Assembly: GCA_019634955.1 (NCBI GenBank)
Contig: JAHCAK010000013.1
Span: 1-64,000 of the forward strand
Length of the DNA stretch: 64,000 nucleotides
From: Burkholderiales bacterium
GTDB lineage: Bacteria; Pseudomonadota; Gammaproteobacteria; Burkholderiales; Usitatibacteraceae
Direction: 5' to 3'
This document shows positions 35,094 to 42,379 of this stretch, piece after piece (positions within the stretch are counted from its first letter, which is position 1; each line of letters opens with the position of its first letter). The translations under genes and the position numbers were made by a program. The notes beneath the pieces are model-generated. The model saw only the letters and a program-made list of their open reading frames with translations, ran no database searches and was not told the DNA's origin.

Positions 35094-36410
35094 GTGAACG
35101 AGCTGCAGGTCGGCCTCCTCATCCTCGTGGTCACGACGGTGGTGCTCTTCTCGGGCTTCCCCATCGCCTGGGGCCTCGCCCTCGTCGCCGTGGCCTTCCT
35201 CGTGGCGTTCAAGGGCCCGGCGAGCCTCGCCGTGGTGGCCACGCAGTTCATGGACGAGCTGAACTCGTTCGCGCTGCTCACCATCCCGCTCTTCATCCTG
35301 CTCGGGGCGGCCATCGGCGTCTCCGCCGCGGGCAAGGACATCTACAACTCGCTCTACCGCTGGCTCGCGCGCGTGCCCGGCGGGCTCATCATCGCCAACA
35401 TCCTCGCCTGCGGCATGTTCTCGGCGGTGTGCGGTTCCTCGCCAGCCACCGCGGCGGCGATCGGCAAGGCCGGCGTCCCCGAGATGATCCGCCGCGGCGT
35501 GCCGCCGGCGCTCGCCACGGGAGCCATCTGCGCAGGCGGCACGCTGGGCATCCTGATACCGCCGTCCATCACGCTGATCCTCTACGGGATCGCGACGGAG
35601 ACCTCCATCGGCAGGCTGTTCCTGTCGGGCGTCGTCCCCGGGATCCTGCTGGTCGTCCTCTTCTCGGCTTGGGCGTGGTTCGCATCGCTCGTGGCCAGGC
35701 GCGAGCTGGTCGTCGTGGACGAGCGCTTCACGCTGAAGGAGAAGATGGAGGGCATGGTGCGCGTGGGCCCCTTCCTCGCGATCATCGCGGCCATCGCCTA
35801 CTTCATGTACGGCGGGCTCGCCACCCCTTCGGAAATCGCGGCCATCGGGGCGTTCCTGGCGCTCATCCTGGTGATCGTGATCTACCGGACCTGGCGCATG
35901 AGCGACCTGCAGCACATCTTCCGCGACACGGTGCGCGAGTCGAGCATGATCCTCATGATCATCGCGGCCGCGGCGCTCTTCTCGTACATGATGTCGCTGC
36001 TCTACGTCACGCAGTCGTCCGCCGAGTGGCTGGTCTCGATCCAGCTCAACAAGTGGGTGCTGCTCGCGGCGATCAACGTCTTCCTGCTCCTCATGGGGTG
36101 CTTCCTGCCGCCGGTGGCCATCATCCTCATGGTGATGCCCATCCTCACGCCGGTGCTCGAGGCCAACGACTTCGACCTCATCTGGTTCGCGGTGCTGCTC
36201 ACGATCAACCTGGAGGTGGGGCTCATCACGCCGCCGGTGGGGCTCAACCTCTACGTGCTGCGGGGCGTGGCGCCCGAGGTCCCGCTGAACGTGGTGCTGC
36301 GCGGCTCCCTGCCCTATGTGTTCATCATGATCGGTTTCATGGTGCTTCTCTGCTTCTTCCCGGGCATCGCCACCTGGCTCCCTGATACGCTGATGGGGCC
36401 GGGCCACTGA
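35094..36410 (+). CDS. TRAP transporter large permease (DctM family)
   Basis: This 438-residue, multi-helix sodium-coupled permease shows typical DctM blocks: LLTIPLFILLGAAIG, GGLIIANILACGMFSAVCGSSPATAAAIGKAGVPEM, GTLGILIPPSITLILYGI and NLEVGLITPPVGLNLYVLRG. The start is a GTG at 35094. It completes the receptor, small-permease and large-permease operon that begins at 33505. Confidence 0.93.
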   Translation: MNELQVGLLILVVTTVVLFSGFPIAWGLALVAVAFLVAFKGPASLAVVATQFMDELNSFALLTIPLFILLGAAIGVSAAGKDIYNSLYRWLARVPGGLIIANILACGMFSAVCGSSPATAAAIGKAGVPEMIRRGVPPALATGAICAGGTLGILIPPSITLILYGIATETSIGRLFLSGVVPGILLVVLFSAWAWFASLVARRELVVVDERFTLKEKMEGMVRVGPFLAIIAAIAYFMYGGLATPSEIAAIGAFLALILVIVIYRTWRMSDLQHIFRDTVRESSMILMIIAAAALFSYMMSLLYVTQSSAEWLVSIQLNKWVLLAAINVFLLLMGCFLPPVAIILMVMPILTPVLEANDFDLIWFAVLLTINLEVGLITPPVGLNLYVLRGVAPEVPLNVVLRGSLPYVFIMIGFMVLLCFFPGIATWLPDTLMGPGH

Positions 36411-36436
36411 CCGCGGCCCGGTCGCGGAGGATCCCC

Positions 36437-36805
36437 ATGGCAGACATCGATCTCAGGCGCGTCCACCACCTCGGCATGAAGGCCGCGCGCCATGCCGCCG
36501 ACGAGATGGCCGCGGACCTCGGCCGCAAGTTCGGCCTCGCCGGCCGGTGGGAGGGCAATATCCTGCATTTCGACCGGCCGGGGGTGACGGGCAAGCTCGC
36601 CCTCACCGAAAAGGACCTGCACCTCACCGTCACCCTGGGATTCCTCCTCAAGGCCCTGCGCGGCTCCATCGAGCGCGCCGTCCACGAGGAACTGGACAGC
36701 CTCTTCGCCTCGAAGGGGACAGCGAAGGTCGCGGCGGCGAAGCCCCCGGCGAAGAAGCCCGTCAGCCCGAAATCGGGCTCGGGTGGCCGGAAAAAAGCCG
36801 GTTGA
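36437..36805 (+). CDS. Polyhydroxyalkanoate granule region (PHA_gran_rgn) family protein
   Basis: This is a 122-residue small protein. The core is about residues 1-90 (ADIDLRRVHHLGMKAARHAADEMAADLGRKFG, HFDRPGVTGKLALTEKDLHLTVTLGFLLKALRGSIERAV). A basic Ala/Pro/Lys tail follows, like the tails of phasins. The family is found near PHA genes and its function is not known. The last 44 bases overlap the end of the convergent FFLEELY-motif gene, so the basic tail and that protein's C-terminus are encoded by the same DNA on opposite strands. Confidence 0.82.
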   Translation: MADIDLRRVHHLGMKAARHAADEMAADLGRKFGLAGRWEGNILHFDRPGVTGKLALTEKDLHLTVTLGFLLKALRGSIERAVHEELDSLFASKGTAKVAAAKPPAKKPVSPKSGSGGRKKAG

Positions 36806-37460
36806 GGATCGCCGTCTCGCGGCCGCCGATGGTCGCGAGGAAGTCGCCGGCGCCGCCCATGTGCCGGAACGCCTCGAAGCCGTGCTCGAGGAACGCCTGC
36901 AGGTCCTCCATCCCGAGCATCTTCGCGGGGCGGCGCATGAGCTTGAGCGTCGCGTGGATGAAGGGCTTCACCACGAGCGCGTCGAGCCTGCGCCCCACCT
37001 CGTCGATGAGGGCGATCTGCCGCTCGCGTTCGGCGCGGGTGCCCGCCTCCCGGTAGGCCCGGGCGTAGCTCGCTTCCGTGACGGGCCCCGGCGCGAGGAC
37101 GGCCGCCAGCCGCCGGTCCAGTTCCTCCGAGAGCGCGTCGACCTCGATCGCCAGCGCCGCCGTCTCGACGGCGCTGTCGGGAAGCGTGCGCACCATCACG
37201 GGATAGATGCGCAGCATCGCCTCGTCGCGGTGGCTGAAATCCTTGTCCCCGTAGAGGTCCCCGAGGAAGAAGGCGGTCGCCTTGGCGTAGCGCGGGTCGG
37301 CCGCGAGGTCGGCGTAGGTCTGCGCCAGCCGCCGCGCCTGCCAGGCCTTCACCTCCGCGAGCCGCGGGGGTGGATGGCCGGCCTCGCGGCCCCGCATCTC
37401 GCGCAGGCGCTCGAGGTTGCGGCGCAGGGACTCGGGCGCGGGATGGGCTGAAAGGGTCAT
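36762..37460 (-). CDS. FFLEELY-motif family protein
   Basis: This 232-residue, mostly helical protein contains KATAFFLGDLYGDKDFSHRDEAMLRIYPVMVRTLP, the signature of the FFLEELY family, here varied to FFLGDLY. No catalytic motif or membrane segment is seen and the family function is unknown. Its gene is tail-overlapped by the PHA_gran_rgn gene and faces the ALDH operon across 61 bases. A minus-strand TAGAAT lies 34 bases before the ATG. The surrounding lipid-storage genes suggest a link to that process, which is inference only. Confidence 0.78.
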   Translation of the reverse strand: MTLSAHPAPESLRRNLERLREMRGREAGHPPPRLAEVKAWQARRLAQTYADLAADPRYAKATAFFLGDLYGDKDFSHRDEAMLRIYPVMVRTLPDSAVETAALAIEVDALSEELDRRLAAVLAPGPVTEASYARAYREAGTRAERERQIALIDEVGRRLDALVVKPFIHATLKLMRRPAKMLGMEDLQAFLEHGFEAFRHMGGAGDFLATIGGRETAILNRLFSGHPSPISG

Positions 37461-37494
37461 GGCCTCGCGGTTGCCTCGGGCGGGGGGCGAGGCT

Positions 37495-37524
37495 ATTCTA
37501 ACGAGTGATTGAAACGAGCGTTTG
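37495..37524. promoter_or_regulatory. Divergent control region with TAGAAT and a PsrA-like palindrome
   Basis: It contains a minus-strand TAGAAT -10 (37495-37500) for the FFLEELY gene and a 13-bp imperfect tandem repeat (AACGAGTGATTGA / AACGAGCGTTTGA from 37500). It also has GAAAC-N4-GTTTG at 37511-37524, which matches the known (G/C)AAAC-N2-4-GTTT(G/C) site of the fatty-acid-responsive regulator PsrA. The palindrome sits at the -35 distance of the leftward promoter and touches the proposed TTG start of the aldehyde dehydrogenase. Confidence 0.45.
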
Positions 37525-38949
37525 AATCCGCGTCAACACCCTTTCCCCTTGTACCCCGACACCGAAGCCCTGTTCCGGCGGCAGCGCAACGCCTTCGCGG
37601 CCGAACCCTATCCCGCGGCCGCCGCGCGCATCGCCCTCCTCGACCGTCTCGAGGCGCTCGTGAAGGACCACGCCGCCGAGTGGGCCGAGGCGATCTCGCG
37701 CGACTTCGGCGGCCGCTCGCGCCACGAGACGCAGTTGCTGGAGGTCTTTCCGTCGCTCGAGGCCATCCGCCACGCCCGGCGCCACCTGCGCCGCTGGATG
37801 AAGCCGCGGCGGCGCGCGACGAGCCTGTGGTTCCTGCCCGGGCGCTCTTCCGTCGTCCCGCAGCCGCTGGGCGTGGCGGGCATCGTCGTGCCGTGGAACT
37901 ACCCGCTCTACCTCGCCATCGGCCCCCTCGTGCCGGCGCTCGCCGCGGGCAATCGCGCCCTGGTGAAGATGTCCGAGTCCACGCCCGCCACGGGCGGGCT
38001 GCTCGAGCGGCTGGCCGAACGCCACTTTCCCGGCGGCGAGGTGCGCGTGGTCAACGGCGGCCCGGAGGTGGCCCAGGCCTTCTGCCGCCTGCCTTTCGAC
38101 CACCTCCTCTTCACCGGGTCCACGACGGTCGGCCACCACGTCATGCGCGCGGCCGCGGAGAACCTCACGCCAGTGACGCTGGAGCTGGGCGGCAAGTCGC
38201 CGGCGATCGTCGGCCGGGGATTCCCCGTCGCCGAGGCGGCCGGGCGCATCGCCTACGGCAAGTGCCTCAACGCCGGGCAGACCTGCATCGCTCCCGACTA
38301 CGCGCTCGTGCCGGAGGAGAGCGTCGGCGCCTTCGTCGAGGCGGCCCGCGCGGCCATCGCCACCCTCTACCCCACCCTCGCCGCCAACCCCGATTTCACC
38401 GCCATCGTCGACGCGCGCCATCGCGACCGCCTCGCGCGGCTGCTGGAGGATGCCGTGGCCAAGGGCGCGCGCGCGATCGAGGTGAACCCGGCCGGCGAGG
38501 ACGTCGCTGCCGCCGGCAAGCGCGCGCCCACGCTGCTCACCGGCGTCGACGGTTCGATGGCGATCATGCGCGAGGAGATCTTCGGCCCGCTGCTGCCCAT
38601 CGTCGCCTACCGCGACCTGGACGAGGCGATCGCCTTCGTGAACGCGCGGCCGCGGCCGCTGGCGCTCTACGTGTTCGAGCACGACCGCGACGCCGTGCGC
38701 CGCGTGATCGAACGGACCGTCTCCGGTGGCGTCACCGTGAACGAGACGATCCTGCACATCGCGCAGGACGACCTCCCCTTCGGCGGCGTCGGCGCCTCGG
38801 GCATGGGGCGCTACCACGGCCGCGAGGGGTTCGAGACGTTCTCCCAGATGAAGGCGGTCTTCCGGCAGCCGCGCCTGAACGGCCTGAAGCTCTTCCGCCC
38901 CCCCTACGGCCGGCGCTTCGAAAGCCTCGTGCGCCTGCTCCTGGGCTGA
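37522..38949 (+). CDS. Aldehyde dehydrogenase, ALDH3 / coniferyl-aldehyde-dehydrogenase type
   Basis: This 475-residue NAD(P)-dependent aldehyde dehydrogenase has VPWNYPLYLAIGPLVPALAAGN, the cofactor loop FTGSTTVG, the general-base glutamate in LELGGKSP and the catalytic cysteine in NAGQTCIAPDYAL. The GQTCIAPDY form is typical of the ALDH3 class, which includes fatty and aromatic aldehyde enzymes. The start is uncertain: no ATG is available, and TTG 37522 gives the full family length but overlaps a putative operator. It is followed by a Tat-exported subunit and a GMC alcohol oxidase with stop/start overlaps, suggesting alcohol to aldehyde to acid oxidation. Confidence 0.85.
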   Translation: MNPRQHPFPLYPDTEALFRRQRNAFAAEPYPAAAARIALLDRLEALVKDHAAEWAEAISRDFGGRSRHETQLLEVFPSLEAIRHARRHLRRWMKPRRRATSLWFLPGRSSVVPQPLGVAGIVVPWNYPLYLAIGPLVPALAAGNRALVKMSESTPATGGLLERLAERHFPGGEVRVVNGGPEVAQAFCRLPFDHLLFTGSTTVGHHVMRAAAENLTPVTLELGGKSPAIVGRGFPVAEAAGRIAYGKCLNAGQTCIAPDYALVPEESVGAFVEAARAAIATLYPTLAANPDFTAIVDARHRDRLARLLEDAVAKGARAIEVNPAGEDVAAAGKRAPTLLTGVDGSMAIMREEIFGPLLPIVAYRDLDEAIAFVNARPRPLALYVFEHDRDAVRRVIERTVSGGVTVNETILHIAQDDLPFGGVGASGMGRYHGREGFETFSQMKAVFRQPRLNGLKLFRPPYGRRFESLVRLLLG

Positions 38950-39479
38950 TGCCCACCCGCCGGCAGTTCCTCAAGGTCGGCCTCGCCTCGGGCGCCGTCC
39001 TCGCGGGCGCGGGCTGGCTCGCGCTGCGCGGCGGACGCGTGCCCGCCGCAGGCTACGGTTGGCTGGATGCGCGTGCGGCGCGCATCGTGACGGCCATCGT
39101 TCCCGCGGTGCTCGCGGGCGCGCTACCCGAGGCCCCGGTCGCCCGGAAGCAGGCGATCGGGGAAGCCACGGCCGCTTTCGACCGCGCCATCTCCGGCCTC
39201 TCGCCCGCCGTGCAGGAGGAAATCGCGCAGCTCTTCTCGCTGCTCGGGCTCGCGGCCGGCCGCTTCATCGTGGCGGGCGTGCGCTCGGAATGGCACGAGG
39301 CCACGCCCGAGGAACTGCACGCCTTCCTGCGTCGCTGGCGCGAGAGCCGATTCGGCTTGCTGCGCGCCGGCTACCAGGCGCTCACGCAACTCATCCAGGC
39401 GGCGTGGTACGGCAACCCGGCCTCCTGGGAGCGCATCGGCTATCCGGGGCCTCCGTCGCTCGAGAGCAGGCCCGCGTGA
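38949..39479 (+). CDS. Tat-exported small subunit of a GMC oxidoreductase
   Basis: This 176-residue protein opens with a twin-arginine signal (Arg4-Arg5 in TRRQFLKVG, hydrophobic stretch to about residue 27). The rest resembles the small (subunit 3/gamma-like) partner of gluconate-2-dehydrogenase-type complexes: DARAARIVTAIVPAVLAGALPEA, FLRRWRESRFGLLRAGYQALTQLIQAAWYGNP. Such subunits carry the folded FAD subunit, which lacks its own signal, through the Tat pore. It overlaps the ALDH stop by TGATG and the GMC gene by GTGA, so it is tightly coupled to both. Confidence 0.78.
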   Translation: MPTRRQFLKVGLASGAVLAGAGWLALRGGRVPAAGYGWLDARAARIVTAIVPAVLAGALPEAPVARKQAIGEATAAFDRAISGLSPAVQEEIAQLFSLLGLAAGRFIVAGVRSEWHEATPEELHAFLRRWRESRFGLLRAGYQALTQLIQAAWYGNPASWERIGYPGPPSLESRPA

Positions 39480-41074
39480 TCGTCGATCCCTTCCGCGAAG
39501 GTCTCGCCGCCGGCTGGAAGGCGATCGATGCGGCCGCCCTCGAGCGCGACCTCGAGATCGAGGCCGACGTGGTGGTCGTGGGCAGCGGCGCCGGCGGCGG
39601 CGTCACCGCGGAGATCCTCGCGCGGGCCGGCCTGCGCGTGGCGATCGTGGAGGAAGGCCCGCTCAAGTCCTCGGCCGACTTCCGCATGCGCGAGCGCGAG
39701 GCCTACCCGCAGCTCTACCAGGAGTCGGCGGGGCGGCAGACGAAGGACAAGGCGGTGACCATCCTGCAGGGGCGCTGCGTGGGCGGCTCGACCACGGTCA
39801 ACTGGACCTCGAGCTTCCGCACCCCGCCCCGGACGCTCGCGCACTGGCGCGCGGAGCACGGCATCGCCACGATGGGGGAGGCCGACCTCGCGCCGTGGTT
39901 CGCGCGCATGGAGGAGCGCCTGTCCATCGCGCCGTGGCCGGTTCCCCCCAACGAGAACAACGACATCCTGCGGCGCGGCTGCGAGAAGCTGGGCATCCCG
40001 GCGGCCGCCATCCGCCGCAACGTGAAGGGCTGCTGGAACCTCGGCTATTGCGGCATGGGCTGCCCCACCAACGCCAAGCAGTCGATGCTGGTGACGACGA
40101 TCCCGGCGGCACTGGGTGCCGGTGCGACGCTCGTCCACCGCGCCCGCCTGGAGCGCCTGGTTGCCGCGGGCGACCGCGTCGTGGCCGCGGAGGCGCGAGG
40201 CGTCGCCGGCCCCGGCGCCGCGCCGGTCGCCGCCGTCGTTCGCCTGCGAGCGCGCCACTTCGTGCTGGCCGCGGGCGCGATCGGCAGCCCCGCCGTGCTC
40301 CTGCGCAGCGCCCTGCCCGACCCCCACGGGCTCGTGGGCCGGCGCACGTTCCTGCACCCCACCGTGGTGTCGGCTGCCGTCATGCCGGACCCGGTGAAGG
40401 GCTACGAGGGCGCCCCACAGACGATCTACTCGGATCACTTCCTGGACAGCCTGCCGGTGGACGGCCCCATGGGCTTCAAGCTGGAGGCCCCGCCCCTGCA
40501 CCCCATCCTCGCGGGGATCACGCTGCCGGGCTACGGGCAGGCGCACGCCGGCTGGATGGAATCGTTCGCGAACCTGCAGGTCGTGATCGCGCTCCTTCGC
40601 GACGGGTTCCATCCGGAGTCGCCGGGCGGGCGGGTCGCCCTTCGCGAGGATGGCTCCCCGGTGCTCGACTATCCGCTGGGCGCCTTCCTGTGGGACGGCG
40701 TCCGCCGCGCCTACCTCACGATGGCCGAGATCCAGTTCGCCGCGGGCGCGCGCACGGTGCTTCCGCTGCACGAGGACGCGGGCCCCGCCGCGACCTGGGC
40801 GCAGGCGCGCGAGGCCATCGCCCGGCTGCCGATGGCGCCGCTGCATGCCCGCGTGGTGAGCGCGCACGTGATGGGCGGGTGCCCGATGGGGCCGGAACCG
40901 CGCGCCGCCGTCGTCGACGAGCGCGGCCGCCACCACCACGTGGCCAACCTGTCGGTCCACGACGGCTCGCTGTTTCCCACGAGCATCGGCGCCAATCCGC
41001 AGCTCTCGATCTACGCGATCGCCGCGCGGATGGCCGACGCTCTCGCGGCCGAACTCGCCCGGCGCCCTTCCTAG
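39476..41074 (+). CDS. GMC-family FAD alcohol oxidoreductase
   Basis: This 532-residue flavoenzyme has the FAD dinucleotide-binding loop VVVVGSGAGGG (32-42), LQGRCVGGSTTVNWTSSFR and a cysteine-rich CWNLGYCGMGCPTNAKQS segment that recalls long-chain alcohol oxidases. Also seen are HFVLAAGAIGSPAVLL, HVMGGCPMG and a C-terminal catalytic block (NLSVHDGSLFPTSIGANPQLSIYAIAARMA). It has no signal of its own and probably travels with the Tat subunit encoded just upstream (GTG start, four-base overlap). No cytochrome c subunit is adjacent, so its electron acceptor is unknown. Given the ALDH3 and wax-ester genes nearby, a fatty or aromatic alcohol substrate is plausible. Confidence 0.83.
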   Translation: MIVDPFREGLAAGWKAIDAAALERDLEIEADVVVVGSGAGGGVTAEILARAGLRVAIVEEGPLKSSADFRMREREAYPQLYQESAGRQTKDKAVTILQGRCVGGSTTVNWTSSFRTPPRTLAHWRAEHGIATMGEADLAPWFARMEERLSIAPWPVPPNENNDILRRGCEKLGIPAAAIRRNVKGCWNLGYCGMGCPTNAKQSMLVTTIPAALGAGATLVHRARLERLVAAGDRVVAAEARGVAGPGAAPVAAVVRLRARHFVLAAGAIGSPAVLLRSALPDPHGLVGRRTFLHPTVVSAAVMPDPVKGYEGAPQTIYSDHFLDSLPVDGPMGFKLEAPPLHPILAGITLPGYGQAHAGWMESFANLQVVIALLRDGFHPESPGGRVALREDGSPVLDYPLGAFLWDGVRRAYLTMAEIQFAAGARTVLPLHEDAGPAATWAQAREAIARLPMAPLHARVVSAHVMGGCPMGPEPRAAVVDERGRHHHVANLSVHDGSLFPTSIGANPQLSIYAIAARMADALAAELARRPS

Positions 41075-41102
41075 GCCCCGTCGCCCGGCCGCCGCGGCCC
41101 GA

Positions 41103-41108
41103 TATACT
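41103..41108 (+). promoter_or_regulatory. -10 element TATACT for the ornithine aminotransferase-like gene
   Basis: TATACT lies 44 bases before the ATG at 41153, which also has AAGGA upstream. This gives an ordinary leader of about 35-40 bases. Confidence 0.4.
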
Positions 41109-41152
41109 GGCGCCGCGCTCCCCACTTGCCACGAGCGGGAAAGGAACTCGCC

Positions 41153-42379
41153 ATGGGCGACATGATCGCTCTCGAGCGTCGCTACTCGGCGCGCAACTAC
41201 GATCCGCTGCCCGTCGTCCTCACCGAGGGCGAGGGCGCGTGGGTCCGTGACGAGGCCGGCCGCCGCTACCTCGACATGCTGTCGGCGTACTCGGCCGCGA
41301 GCTTCGGGCACGCGCACCCGCGCCTCGTGGCGGCGCTCTCGCGCCAGGCCGCGCGGCTCGCCGTGACCTCGCGCGCCTTTCACAACGACCGGCTGCCGCC
41401 CTTCCTCGCGCGCCTGTGCTCGATCACGGGCATGGACCGCGCGCTGCCGATGAACACCGGCGCCGAGGCCGTCGAGACCGCGATCAAGGTCTCCCGCAAG
41501 TGGGCCCACGTGGCGAAGGGCGTGCCCGACGGCCGCCAGCGGATCGTCGTCTGCGAGGCGAACTTCCACGGCCGTACCTCCACGATCGTGGGATTCTCGT
41601 CGGAGCCGGCCTACCGCCTCGGCTTCGGTCCCTTCGGGCCGGGCTTCGACCGCGTGCCCTTCGGCGACGCGCGCGCGCTGGAGGCCGCGATCGGCCCCGA
41701 CACCGCCGCGTTCCTGGTCGAGCCGGTGCAGGGCGAGGCGGGAATCGTGGTGCCCCCTCGCGGCTATCTCGCCGAGTGCGCGGCCATCTGCCGCCGCCAC
41801 GGCGTGCTGCTCGTCGCCGACGAGGTGCAAACGGGGCTCGGCAGGACAGGACGCCTGCTCGCCTGTGACCACGAGGGCGTGCGCCCCGACGGTCTCATCC
41901 TCGGCAAGGCACTGGGCGGCGGGCTCCTGCCCGTTTCCGCATTCCTCGCGCGCGAGGACGTGATGGGAGTGCTGGAGCCGGGCGACCACGGCAGCACCTT
42001 CGGCGGCAATGCGCTCGCCGCAGCGGTGGGCTTCGAGGCGCTCGACACGCTCGTCGAGGAAGGGCTCCCCGCACGGGCCGCGATGCTCGGCGATCGGCTG
42101 GCGGCGGGCCTGCGCGCGCTGGCCTCGCCGCTCGTCCGCGAAGTGCGCGGCCTGGGCTTGCTGGCCGGGCTGGAGATCGACCCGTCCCGCGCCACGGCGC
42201 GGGCGGTGGTCGACGCGATGCTCGCGCGCGGGGTGCTCAGCCGGGACACGCACGGCACCGTCGTGCGGCTCGCGCCGCCGCTCGTGATCGCGAGCGAAGA
42301 GGTGGACTGGGCCGTGGCCCGGATCGGCGAGGCCCTGGCCGCCGTGGCGGCTACGCCGCCTGCGCCGGGGCGTTCTTGA
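41153..42379 (+). CDS. rocD: Ornithine--oxo-acid aminotransferase-like class III aminotransferase
   Basis: This is a 408-residue PLP enzyme. The start reads IALERRYSARNYDPLPVVLTEGEGAWVRD, typical of ornithine aminotransferase. The cofactor residues are Asp223 (VADEVQTGLGRTG) and Lys252 (LILGKALGGGLLPVSAF), with MNTGAEAVETAIK for phosphate binding. The enzyme moves the delta-amino group of ornithine to 2-oxoglutarate, giving glutamate semialdehyde. ATG 41153 has AAGGA eight bases upstream. Its last 29 bases overlap the end of the convergent acyl-CoA ligase gene. It appears metabolically unrelated to the surrounding lipid genes. Confidence 0.87.
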   Translation: MGDMIALERRYSARNYDPLPVVLTEGEGAWVRDEAGRRYLDMLSAYSAASFGHAHPRLVAALSRQAARLAVTSRAFHNDRLPPFLARLCSITGMDRALPMNTGAEAVETAIKVSRKWAHVAKGVPDGRQRIVVCEANFHGRTSTIVGFSSEPAYRLGFGPFGPGFDRVPFGDARALEAAIGPDTAAFLVEPVQGEAGIVVPPRGYLAECAAICRRHGVLLVADEVQTGLGRTGRLLACDHEGVRPDGLILGKALGGGLLPVSAFLAREDVMGVLEPGDHGSTFGGNALAAAVGFEALDTLVEEGLPARAAMLGDRLAAGLRALASPLVREVRGLGLLAGLEIDPSRATARAVVDAMLARGVLSRDTHGTVVRLAPPLVIASEEVDWAVARIGEALAAVAATPPAPGRS

